Source: Streptomyces sp. L-9-10
GTDB lineage: Bacteria > Actinomycetota > Actinomycetes > Streptomycetales > Streptomycetaceae
Assembly (NCBI RefSeq): GCF_004151105.1
Contig: NZ_PHRF01000041.1
Location: 124,001-188,000, forward strand
DNA: 64,000 nt
Reading direction: 5' to 3'
Part shown: positions 27,143 to 34,586 of the stretch, one piece after another
Layout of the letters: each line of letters starts with the position of its first letter
How positions within the stretch are numbered: the stretch's first letter is position 1
Notes under the pieces: model-generated
The model's database searches: none
The model's input: the letters and a program-made list of their open reading frames with translations, nothing else
Told to the model about the DNA's origin: nothing
Program-made: the position numbers and the translations under genes

Positions 27143-29614
27143 TCAGGTCCTTTCCGAAGTGTCCGGCGTACTGTCACGGCCGGGGCCGGGGCTATGGCTA
27201 CGGGTATGGCTACGGCCAGGGCTACGGCTGTGGGTACGCGATGAGGGGCCGGAGCGCGCGAGCAGCCAGGCACCGTGTTCGCGGGCGACGGCGTCGAGGC
27301 TCTCCCGGTGGCGGAACGTGTGCCCTTCGTACGGCAGCAACAGGAGCCGCGCGTGGCCGCCCGTGGCGACGACGGCCCGGTAGAGGGCCACCGCCTGGTC
27401 GGGCGGGGTGGCCGGATTCGTGTCCTCGCAGCCGTGCACGAGCAGCACCGGCCGGTCCAGGCGCCCGGCGAAGTCGAGGGCGCTGAAGGCCCGGTAGACA
27501 TCCGGCGCCTGCCAGTAGGTGCGCCGTTCGTACTGGAAACCGTCCGGGGTGAGCGTCCGGTTGTAACTGCCGCTGTGGGCGATGGCGCCGGCCAGCCCGG
27601 GGCGGTGCGCGAGCGCGTAGAGGGCGAGGGTGGCGGCGAAGCTGTGGCCGCCCACGACAACGGGCCCCGTACGTCCCAGCTTCTCGCGCAGCGCGTGTGT
27701 GGCGGCGTCGACGGCGCCGGTGATCTGCCGGTGAAGGTCCGCCGGGCGGGCGTCGGCGGGCCAGCGCAGCGGGAGGTCGAGTACGGCCGTGGGCGCGTCG
27801 GTGCCGCTCAGCGACGGATGCGAGTACGCCGACGTCGGTGAACTCCCGTATCCGCGGGCATGGATCCACAGCAGCTGCGGCCCGTCGACGCCGGGCGTGA
27901 CGGGCAGCAGACGGGGGCCGTCGGGCTCGGACACCGGGAAGAGGGTGGTACCGGGCGTGGACACGGGCCGGACGCGGCGTGCGTGCCTCGCGGGGAGAGG
28001 CCACGGGCCGCCGACAGGTTCGAGCCGGTCCCCGCGCAGCGCGTACCGGCGGAGACCGAGGCGGCTCCCGTGCTGGACGGTGAGCTGCGGCTGACCGTCC
28101 CGCACGGTGGCCCAGCAGCCTACGGGCGAGCCGTCGTCCTCCTCGCGTACGGGGGGAACGGGCACCACGCGCGCCGTTCGCCGCTCGCGGTCGACGATGA
28201 GCAGGCCCGCACGCCCCTCGGCCGCGTACTCCAGGACGATTCCGTCGGTGCCGTCGCCGCCGTCGGTGCGGTCGGCGTGGTCGTACACGGCGGCCCAGGG
28301 GCCCAGGCGCGTCCGGCCGCCGGGGCGGAGGATCTCCGGTGGGAGGGGTACGAGGTGTGTGGTGTGCCGCGTGGTCAGCCGAAGGCCGTGACGGTGGCGG
28401 CTGATCACCAGGGGCTCATCGTCCGAGGCGAGACACCGCCACCACTGCGGAGCGTCCCCGGGCTCGTGAGAGACCGTCAGCCGCGCGGGCGGACGGTCGG
28501 GCGGCAGCGGCCTCGGCCGGGGTGAGCGCACATCGATGACCGTCCCGTCCTGCACCGTCCCGTCCTGCACCGTCCCCTCCTGGACCGTCCCGTCCTGGGG
28601 CGACGCGCCGATGCCGACGCCGCCGGGGAGGGCGAGGGCGACGGCGATCGTGTCGTCCCCGCCCCCGTTCCCGGTCCAGCGCGCTGTCCGCGGCACCTCC
28701 GACCACCCGTCGGAGACCGCGAGGTCCGTCCGTACGACGGCTCGTGACCAGCGCAGCGTGTCGTCCGTCTGCCGGACGGAATCGTCCGTGCCGACAACGT
28801 GGTCGACGAGCAGACGCCGACCGGTCGGTGACGGCTCCAGCCCGCCGATGAGCAGCGGCGCGGGAGCGGCCAGGACACGGAGCCCGCCGGTGGCGGGGTT
28901 CAGTACGGAGACGGTGGCGGCGGCGAGGCCCGCCAGCTCGGCGAGGCCGGGCAGGAAGACGACATGCCCCGGCCCCGACGCCTCGCACACCACGGGCCCC
29001 CGGACCTCCGCCGGACCGGGTGACGGTCCCTGCGGGGGCTGTGCCGGGGGCGCCGGTGAGGGCGGCGGTGGGGGAGGCGTCAGCAGCGCCAACTCGCCGT
29101 CACCGCACCACGCGAGGCAACGGCGACCGCCCCCGTGCGGAGTCAGTGACAGCGCGGCGCGCACCCGCTCGTGGACGATGACACGCCGGGCCGCGTAGTC
29201 GGCGGTCCACGGGTGCACCTCACGGCCCCGCTGAACGAGGCCCGCGATCAGCGGGAGCCTCGGATGCCAGGCCAGCCCCGCGGCCGGCAGTGTCCGCAGG
29301 GGCAGCGCCCACAGGCGCGGATCGCCGTCCCGCCCCAGCGCGATCCGTGCGTGCCGGGAACGGCTCGGCGCGAGACCGGTGAGGTCGGGGTCCACCGACA
29401 GATTCCGCCAGTGGACCGTCGCGGGGTTGTAGTCGGACACAGAGGGCAGGGCGGCGGCGCTGAGTACCGCGTACGCCGTCAGATCGGGCCGTATCTCCAC
29501 GGTGTCCACTTCGCCGTCGCCCGTGGCGCCGGGGACGGCCGCTGTACGCGGCCCGGGACGTACGTCCACGGCCCGAGGCCGCACGTCCACGACGGAGAGC
29601 GGCTCAGGCGGCAT
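27143..29614 (-). CDS. S9 prolyl-oligopeptidase-like serine peptidase in the RiPP operon
   Basis: An 823-residue protein with the two-domain layout of family S9. About 1-590 would form a beta-propeller, interrupted by a polyproline run (around residue 175). A C-terminal alpha/beta hydrolase follows, with the nucleophile in VVVGGHSFAATLALYA (near residue 655), the acid in HGCEDTNP and the catalytic His in YEGHTF. S9 relatives in lasso clusters act as isopeptidases, and others remove leaders. The last 35 residues are Ser/Arg-rich low complexity. Its start overlaps the MauE-thioredoxin gene by 11 bases. Given the inactive-looking B2 protein, it is a candidate maturation protease; inferred. Confidence 0.82.
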   Translation of the reverse strand: MPPEPLSVVDVRPRAVDVRPGPRTAAVPGATGDGEVDTVEIRPDLTAYAVLSAAALPSVSDYNPATVHWRNLSVDPDLTGLAPSRSRHARIALGRDGDPRLWALPLRTLPAAGLAWHPRLPLIAGLVQRGREVHPWTADYAARRVIVHERVRAALSLTPHGGGRRCLAWCGDGELALLTPPPPPPSPAPPAQPPQGPSPGPAEVRGPVVCEASGPGHVVFLPGLAELAGLAAATVSVLNPATGGLRVLAAPAPLLIGGLEPSPTGRRLLVDHVVGTDDSVRQTDDTLRWSRAVVRTDLAVSDGWSEVPRTARWTGNGGGDDTIAVALALPGGVGIGASPQDGTVQEGTVQDGTVQDGTVIDVRSPRPRPLPPDRPPARLTVSHEPGDAPQWWRCLASDDEPLVISRHRHGLRLTTRHTTHLVPLPPEILRPGGRTRLGPWAAVYDHADRTDGGDGTDGIVLEYAAEGRAGLLIVDRERRTARVVPVPPVREEDDGSPVGCWATVRDGQPQLTVQHGSRLGLRRYALRGDRLEPVGGPWPLPARHARRVRPVSTPGTTLFPVSEPDGPRLLPVTPGVDGPQLLWIHARGYGSSPTSAYSHPSLSGTDAPTAVLDLPLRWPADARPADLHRQITGAVDAATHALREKLGRTGPVVVGGHSFAATLALYALAHRPGLAGAIAHSGSYNRTLTPDGFQYERRTYWQAPDVYRAFSALDFAGRLDRPVLLVHGCEDTNPATPPDQAVALYRAVVATGGHARLLLLPYEGHTFRHRESLDAVAREHGAWLLARSGPSSRTHSRSPGRSHTRSHSPGPGRDSTPDTSERT

Positions 29615-30422
29615 GTGCCGGTTCCGAACCGGTGATCGTGATGGTGTCGATCAGCGCCTTCACCGCACCGATGCCGGACACCGGGGCCCGTACCGGCCGC
29701 CCCGCCGCGTCGACCGCCGTGGCGCAGGGCACGGACATGTCGGCCATCTCCGGGGGAAGTTCGCTGCCGCTGCTCACCACCGTGGTCTCGACCCGGGCCC
29801 GGCGCACCGGCTCCATCGTGCCCAGCAGCTGCTTCAGCGCCCGGCAGGCGGGACAGTTGTCCGAGACGTACAGCTGTACGCCGCCGACCGGCTCGGTGGA
29901 GTGTTCCACCGCCCGCTCCGCGCCCGCCTCGGCCGCGGCCCGGCGCCGGTCGGTGACGAGTACGGCGGTGGCGGTCACGGCCGCCGCGGCCACGGCGGCG
30001 ACAGCGCGCAGCCGGGGCCGCGCGGGGAGGTCCGCGGTCATCAGGACCGCCGCGGCCGTGGCGGCGAGCGCGTTGGCGCCGACGTGCGACCGGCCGACCG
30101 CGGCCAGCCGGGCCGCGCCGAAACAGGCGCAGCGCTGCCCGCGCAGCGACTGGGCCACGGCGGTCAGCGCGCCGTACGTCACCAGCGCGGTGGCGGGCGC
30201 CGCCCGGCCCGGCAGCAGCACCAGGGCGGCTGCCGCGCCCAGTTCGGCGCCACCGGCCAGACGCGGTCCGTGCGGGGCGCGCAGCGCGGCGGAGCGGTAG
30301 GGCCAGGCCAGCCGGTCGGCGGGCGTGAGGACCTTCGCGGCGCCGCCGGCCAGCAGCGGCCCGGCCAGCGCGGCGAGAGCGGCCTGCGCGGCGAGAGCGG
30401 CCTGCGGAAGTCGGGAGGGCAT
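29604..30422 (-). CDS. MauE-type membrane protein fused to a thioredoxin-like domain
   Basis: A 272-residue membrane protein. Residues 1-155 hold four to five hydrophobic helices and the MauE-type CxCFG motif (Cys98, Cys100). Residues 180-265 form a thioredoxin/glutaredoxin-like domain with a CPAC active site (Cys190, Cys193) in LYVSDNCPAC. MauE and related proteins pass electrons across the membrane for disulfide formation or isomerisation. It lies 35 bases after the B1 gene and overlaps the S9 peptidase gene. In an operon whose precursor has six cysteines, the simplest role is oxidising or shuffling the peptide's three disulfides. The domains are clear; the role is inferred. Confidence 0.82.
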   Translation of the reverse strand: MPSRLPQAALAAQAALAALAGPLLAGGAAKVLTPADRLAWPYRSAALRAPHGPRLAGGAELGAAAALVLLPGRAAPATALVTYGALTAVAQSLRGQRCACFGAARLAAVGRSHVGANALAATAAAVLMTADLPARPRLRAVAAVAAAAVTATAVLVTDRRRAAAEAGAERAVEHSTEPVGGVQLYVSDNCPACRALKQLLGTMEPVRRARVETTVVSSGSELPPEMADMSVPCATAVDAAGRPVRAPVSGIGAVKALIDTITITGSEPAHAA

Positions 30423-30457
30423 GGAACCTCACTTCACATCGTCGTTCGGTCGCACGG

Positions 30458-30733
30458 TCATGCGGCCGTGTCGTCGGTGACGACCAGCCACTGGCTCTCC
30501 AGGAGACGGCGCGCCAGGCGCGGCGTGTCCGTGTCGCCCGCGTCGAACCGGCCCTTCGCCAGCAGGCGTTGGAGGAGCCCGGCGTCGTGTTCTGCGCATT
30601 CGGCGAGTGCGAGGGTGCGCTCGTCGATGAGCACGGCGCCGCCGAACGGCAGCCAGGTCAGCCGGACGCCCGGCGCGAGGGCGATGGAGAGGGACGGGGG
30701 AACGGAGGGCGCGGGAGGGGGTGTCGTGGCCAT
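30458..30733 (-). CDS. PqqD-like RiPP recognition element (lasso B1-type)
   Basis: A 91-residue protein with the PqqD/RRE winged-helix pattern of lasso B1 proteins: LAPGVRLTWLPFGGAVLIDE, a hydrophobic helix around AGLLQRLLAKG, then TPRLARRLLESQWLV. Such proteins bind the leader peptide and present the precursor to the other enzymes. A proline-rich N-terminus precedes the fold. The start is 42 bases after the cyclase-like gene stop, with GAAGGG upstream of the ATG. Confidence 0.8.
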   Translation of the reverse strand: MATTPPPAPSVPPSLSIALAPGVRLTWLPFGGAVLIDERTLALAECAEHDAGLLQRLLAKGRFDAGDTDTPRLARRLLESQWLVVTDDTAA

Positions 30734-30774
30734 GGTCGTCAGCCCTTCAGTCGTGGCTCTTCGGGCATGGCCCT

Positions 30775-32265
30775 TCAGCCATGGGTCGAATTCAGCAGCC
30801 ATCGGTCGATCCACAGCAGCCTCAGCAGAGGCAGCGCGTGATCGGCCCGGCCGGGCCCCTCGCGGAGCAGCCCGGTCACGACCGCCACATCGATCAGCCC
30901 GAGGTCCGCCAGCGCGCACTCGCGCTCCAGCTCGGCGATGATCTTGTCGCTCTCGCGGTGCAGATAGGCAGCGGCGGCGAGGCGAAGATCGAAGGAGGAG
31001 GAGGCGCGGCGCAGTCCGCGCACCCGGTGCCCGGCCACGGCCCGGACGAGCGGCTGGTGGTTGCGGAAGACGCCGCCGGCGATACGGCCGAGGCGGTCCG
31101 CCGGCAGTGTCTCCACCGCCCCGAGGACGCCCGGGTCGAGTGCGGGGAGTACGAGCCCCTCGTGGTCGCCGGGTACGCGCTCGGTCATCCCCGCGTCGGC
31201 ACGTCCCAACAGCGTGCCCAGGAAGTCGAGATGGTCCTTCCACACCGACAACGACGCCTGCTGGGCGGTCTGGAGCGCCACCCGCCCCTTGGGCGTCATA
31301 CCGGGCAGATCCCGTCGGCCCAGTGGGGGCGGAGGCGGCGGCCCGTCGACGGGCTGGGCGTCCTGGGTGCCGAGCCCCGCCCCCGCGCCCGCCCCCGCAC
31401 CGGTCCCCGCTTCGCCCCCTGCCCCGCCGCCCGCGCCGTCGGCCGCGCTGTGGACGACGCCCTGCTCCAGCAGGGCGGCCGCCTCGGTCAACGACGGCAG
31501 CGTGCCGACGAGATGGAAGGGTTCGCAGGTCAGCAGGCGCCAGTCGCGGGGTCCCCTGCCGGCCTCCGGCAGCTTGGCCGAGACCAGGTCCTCCAGGAGC
31601 GTGCCCGCGACGAGAGGGCCGCCGGCGGCGGCGCCGGCCAGCCGGGCGGTGAGCCGGCGCGGGAACTCCAGGTCCGGCAGCGGAGGCATCAGCCCCCCGG
31701 TGGGGACGCTGTGGTGATCCAGCAGCTCGAACACATCGACAGGAATATGACGTACCGTCAAGTCGCCTACGGGCGGCGGAACATGGTGTCGCCCCGGCAG
31801 ACCGAGGTCCGCGTGCAGCAGCCGCGGGCGGTGCCCCGCCGAGAGAGCGGCCACCGCGAGAAAGGCCGACGACAGTCCGCCGCTGTAGGCGATCCCGTAC
31901 CCCTCGGGCAGCCCGCGCAGCACCTCGGCGACCGCCCAGGTGAGATCCGTGGTCCCCGCGGGCAGTACGGGCCGTCGCCGGCTGACGGTGACGCCCCCGG
32001 CCTCGACACGTACCCGCGTACCCAGCGCCAGCCGGCGTACCCCCGGCAGCGGGGTGGCGTCCGGCGGCGGGGCCAGGCCGTGCACCAGCGCCAGCAGGGT
32101 GCCCGGCTCGGGTACGGGCCGGTCCCGGCCGGTCAGGAAGTCCGCCGGGTCATGGCCCCACTCCAGACCGCCGTGGCCGACGCGGTAGTAGACAGCGGGC
32201 CCGCCGGGCTCGTCCCGGCTCAGCAGGAACCCGTCGCCGTCGGTCACCGCCGCTGTGTTCAACAT
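30775..32265 (-). CDS. Asparagine-synthetase-like protein (lasso cyclase homologue) with altered ATP-site motif
   Basis: A 496-residue protein aligned in layout with lasso cyclases (C proteins): an N-terminal beta-rich part, then an asparagine-synthetase domain. The pyrophosphate loop reads YSGGLSSAF (residues 127-135), with Ser132 where SGGxDS has Asp. The region that normally holds the catalytic Lys reads GLRRASSSFD, with no Lys seen. A Gly/Ala and polyproline insertion occupies about residues 280-325. Lasso cyclases adenylate an Asp/Glu side chain and close the macrolactam; this protein may be inactive, or may do different chemistry. Its ATG overlaps the B2-like stop by 7 bases. Homology is clear; loss of activity is inferred. 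Confidence 0.82.
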   Translation of the reverse strand: MLNTAAVTDGDGFLLSRDEPGGPAVYYRVGHGGLEWGHDPADFLTGRDRPVPEPGTLLALVHGLAPPPDATPLPGVRRLALGTRVRVEAGGVTVSRRRPVLPAGTTDLTWAVAEVLRGLPEGYGIAYSGGLSSAFLAVAALSAGHRPRLLHADLGLPGRHHVPPPVGDLTVRHIPVDVFELLDHHSVPTGGLMPPLPDLEFPRRLTARLAGAAAGGPLVAGTLLEDLVSAKLPEAGRGPRDWRLLTCEPFHLVGTLPSLTEAAALLEQGVVHSAADGAGGGAGGEAGTGAGAGAGAGLGTQDAQPVDGPPPPPPLGRRDLPGMTPKGRVALQTAQQASLSVWKDHLDFLGTLLGRADAGMTERVPGDHEGLVLPALDPGVLGAVETLPADRLGRIAGGVFRNHQPLVRAVAGHRVRGLRRASSSFDLRLAAAAYLHRESDKIIAELERECALADLGLIDVAVVTGLLREGPGRADHALPLLRLLWIDRWLLNSTHG

Positions 32266-32657
32266 GCCGTCTCCCCCTCGGCGGTGCGGAGCACCTCGGT
32301 GTACTCCTCCCGTACCGGCAGCGAGGTCGTCAGGACCGCGCCGCCGCACTGCGCCCACGCGTAGAACCCGCCGGGGGCCACCAACGGCGCCGTCTCCCTG
32401 CCCAGATGGAACGAGGCCCGGTAACCGAGCCCGCGCAGACCCGCCGTGATGAACAGCGCGTCCTCCACCGGGTCGAGGAATCCGACGGAAAGCCGCTCGG
32501 CCACCCGAAGCCGGGCCACGGCGCGCGCCGCTCCTCGCGATGAATTCCTCGCCCGGCCCCGCACAGGAGGCCAGTCGAGCGTGTAGGTGCCGCCCTCGCG
32601 CCGGGACGACTCCAGGAATTCCCGTGCCGTCCGAGCGGATTTCCAGAGTTTCCACAT
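32259..32657 (-). CDS. Lasso B2-like protein with catalytic Cys and His missing
   Basis: A 132-residue protein of the size and pattern of lasso B2 leader peptidases (transglutaminase-like fold). The segment DALFITAGLRGLGYRASFHLG aligns in spaced form with the B2 core, but the usual catalytic Cys falls at Leu61 and the usual His of the AHAW motif is Tyr99 (FYAW). Cys104 and Cys132 are at other positions. It probably cannot cleave the leader by the normal mechanism. It may serve as a scaffold or binding partner, or be decaying. ATG 32657 is chosen over GTG 32655, which is in another frame. It lies between the precursor and the cyclase-like gene. Confidence 0.62.
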   Translation of the reverse strand: MWKLWKSARTAREFLESSRREGGTYTLDWPPVRGRARNSSRGAARAVARLRVAERLSVGFLDPVEDALFITAGLRGLGYRASFHLGRETAPLVAPGGFYAWAQCGGAVLTTSLPVREEYTEVLRTAEGETAC

Positions 32658-32823
32658 GATTTCAGTCGCCCCCGGTTCGCCGGTCGAAGGAATGGAGGGA
32701 ACGCGCCCTGCCGCCCCCGCCGGGGCCGTAGGCGACACCTCTCGGCGCGCGCCGGCCCGGCGGAGGCACCGCTCACCCGCGGCCGGGCATCAGCCGCGGC
32801 CGGGCATCACCCCTGGCCGGGCA

Positions 32824-33000
32824 TCAGCCCTGCAGGTAGCAGTGGAACCATTCGCAGATCAGGCCGTGGCAGCACTGCGAGTCCCAGGTACAGGTCTCGT
32901 AGCGCGGAACACAGGCCTCTTCGACGGCGGTCGTCTCGGTGTGCAAGTGCTGCTGCAAGCCGTTTCCGGAAAGCCGTTCGGAAAGTGACGTCACAGACAT
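32824..33000 (-). CDS. Candidate knottin-type RiPP precursor peptide, 58 residues
   Basis: A short gene with a good ribosome site (GGGAGAGG ends 3 bases before the ATG). Residues 1-28 are a hydrophilic leader (SVTSLSERLSGNGLQQH near the start). The core from about Ala29 has six cysteines at 30, 37, 43, 44, 49 and 54, spaced C-x6-C-x5-CC-x4-C-x4-C. This is the spacing of inhibitor cystine knot peptides; the segment WDSQCCHGLICEWFHC resembles spider gating-modifier toxins in style. A lasso reading is weak: no YxxP leader motif and no Thr at position -2, although Glu35 would be residue 7 if Ala29 were residue 1. It is first in the operon. Not recognised as any described product. Confidence 0.85.
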   Translation of the reverse strand: MSVTSLSERLSGNGLQQHLHTETTAVEEACVPRYETCTWDSQCCHGLICEWFHCYLQG

Positions 33001-33028
33001 GACCTCTCCCAACTTCGGTTTCTTGGAT

Positions 33029-33044
33029 GACTGGTCGGCCAGTC
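33029..33044. promoter_or_regulatory. Inverted repeat upstream of the RiPP precursor
   Basis: GACTGG (33029-33034), TCGG, CCAGTC (33039-33044) is a perfect 6-base inverted repeat, 7 of 8 if extended. It lies 28-45 bases upstream of the precursor start, in a relatively AT-rich 160-base gap that must hold the operon promoter. It may be a regulator operator or a leader hairpin. I found no convincing -35/-10 pair. Confidence 0.5.
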
Positions 33045-33162
33045 GTAAAAGACGGAACCATAGTCGTCCAGCGGGTTCAAGACGCTTTTTGAATCCCGCA
33101 TCCACCGCACAGGGAAAAGTATTTCGCAAACATTTCAAGGGAGTTGAAAGGGATCTGTCGTG

Positions 33163-34356
33163 TCAGGCACCCTGGGTGACGCCCTCGGAGACGCTCCGAG
33201 CGACACCGTGGCGCGTCGCCGTCGAGTCGAGTTCGGCCAGGATGCGCCTGCGGTCCTCGTCCAGGGCCGGTACGCGACCCATCCTGGGCTCCCGGCCCGC
33301 GACGGTGACGGGCGGCAGGAGTGCGTCGAGCGGGCCCACGGGCGAGTCCACGACGCGCCAGCGGTTACGGGCGCCGAGCTGCGGGTGCTCCGCGAACTCC
33401 GCCACGTCGCGCAGCCGGGCATGGGCGATGCGGGCCGATTCGAGACGCCGCTCGGCCTCGTCGGCGCTCAGAGCGGCGAAGCGCTCCTCGATCCGGGTGC
33501 GCAGCGCGTCGCGGTTCTCCACCCGCAGGGAGTTGCTCGCGAACCGGGGGTCGCCGGCGAGGCGGGGCGCGTCCAGGACCCGCGCGCAGAAGTCCTCCCA
33601 CTCGCGCTCGTTCTGGACGCCGAGGAAGACGCGTACCCCCTCGCGCGTCGCGTACGGACCGTAGGGTGCGATGGCGGCGTGCTCGGCGCCCGAACGCGGC
33701 GGCTGCGCGCCGCCGTAGCGGGTGAAGTAGCCGGGGTACCCCATCCACTCGCCGAGCGCCTCCAGCATCGACACCTCGAGGGCGCTTCCCCGGCCGGTGC
33801 GTTCGCGTTCGTAGAGCGCCGTGAGGATGCCGCTGTACGCGTACATCGCGGCGGCGATGTCGGCGACCGGGATACCGATCTTCGCCGGCACCTCCGCCGT
33901 GCCCGTCAGTGACATCGCCCCGGACTCGCACTGCACCAGCAGGTCGTACGCCTTCCGGTCCGTGTAGGGGCCGCCGGTTCCGTAGCCGGAGATGGCGCAC
34001 ACGACGAGCCGGGGGTGGGCGCCGGCGAGTGTCGTGGCGTCCAGGCCCAGACGGCCCGCCGCGCCCGGGGCGAGGTTCTGTACGAACACGTCGGCCCGGC
34101 CGATGAGCCGCCGGAGCACCGAGGCGTCCTCGGGCCGCTTCAGATCGAGGGCGATCGATTCCTTGCCGCGGTTGAGCCACACGAAGTGGCTGGACATGCC
34201 CCGGACCGTCTCGTCGTAGCCACGGGCGAAGTCGCCGGTTCCCGGCCGCTCCACCTTGATGACCCGGGCGCCCAGGTCGGCGAGCTGACGGGTGGCGAAC
34301 GGGCCGGCGACCGCCTGCTCGACAGAGATCACGGTGATGCCGTCCAGTGGGAGCAC
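33163..34356 (-). CDS. CaiB/BaiF-type CoA-transferase (family III)
   Basis: A 397-residue class III CoA-transferase, which moves CoA between carboxylic acids through a Glu/Asp-linked intermediate. It shows [31 protein letters not shown] in spaced form, [17 protein letters not shown] and the catalytic Asp in KAYDLLVQ. The donor and acceptor acids are not evident. A GTG start at 34356 follows AAAGGA by about 7 bases. It is monocistronic, ends 163 bases before the RiPP precursor start, and is divergent from the NhaA gene. I do not think it belongs to the RiPP operon. Confidence 0.9.
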   Translation of the reverse strand: MLPLDGITVISVEQAVAGPFATRQLADLGARVIKVERPGTGDFARGYDETVRGMSSHFVWLNRGKESIALDLKRPEDASVLRRLIGRADVFVQNLAPGAAGRLGLDATTLAGAHPRLVVCAISGYGTGGPYTDRKAYDLLVQCESGAMSLTGTAEVPAKIGIPVADIAAAMYAYSGILTALYERERTGRGSALEVSMLEALGEWMGYPGYFTRYGGAQPPRSGAEHAAIAPYGPYATREGVRVFLGVQNEREWEDFCARVLDAPRLAGDPRFASNSLRVENRDALRTRIEERFAALSADEAERRLESARIAHARLRDVAEFAEHPQLGARNRWRVVDSPVGPLDALLPPVTVAGREPRMGRVPALDEDRRRILAELDSTATRHGVARSVSEGVTQGA

Positions 34357-34586
34357 GGGAGGTCCTTTCGAACGAGGCCGGGCGGTTGCCGCCCGCATGG
34401 ATCCGCCACGGGGGCGGGGGAGACCCTACGATCGTCCCCCTCCGTCCCGTTTTCTCCCGTAATTCCCTCTCCTACGGAGACGCGGCACGTGTCGGCGACG
34501 GGCGCGCGCGGGAAGAGGCGTGCCGCAACCCCGGGCCCCGGTTTCCCCGGCGGGCCGTCGCGCCGGGGCCGCAGGAGAATGGCGAG

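Noticed and set aside
32824..33000. A classical lasso peptide with a 7-residue Ala-Glu ring
   Set aside because: Ala29 to Glu35 would allow it, but the leader has no YxxP motif or Thr at -2, the enzymes look impaired and six Cys fit a cystine knot better. Not fully excluded.
33163..34356. CaiB/BaiF CoA-transferase as part of the RiPP operon
   Set aside because: It lies on the same strand but upstream, separated by the promoter gap of the precursor, and its chemistry has no evident link.
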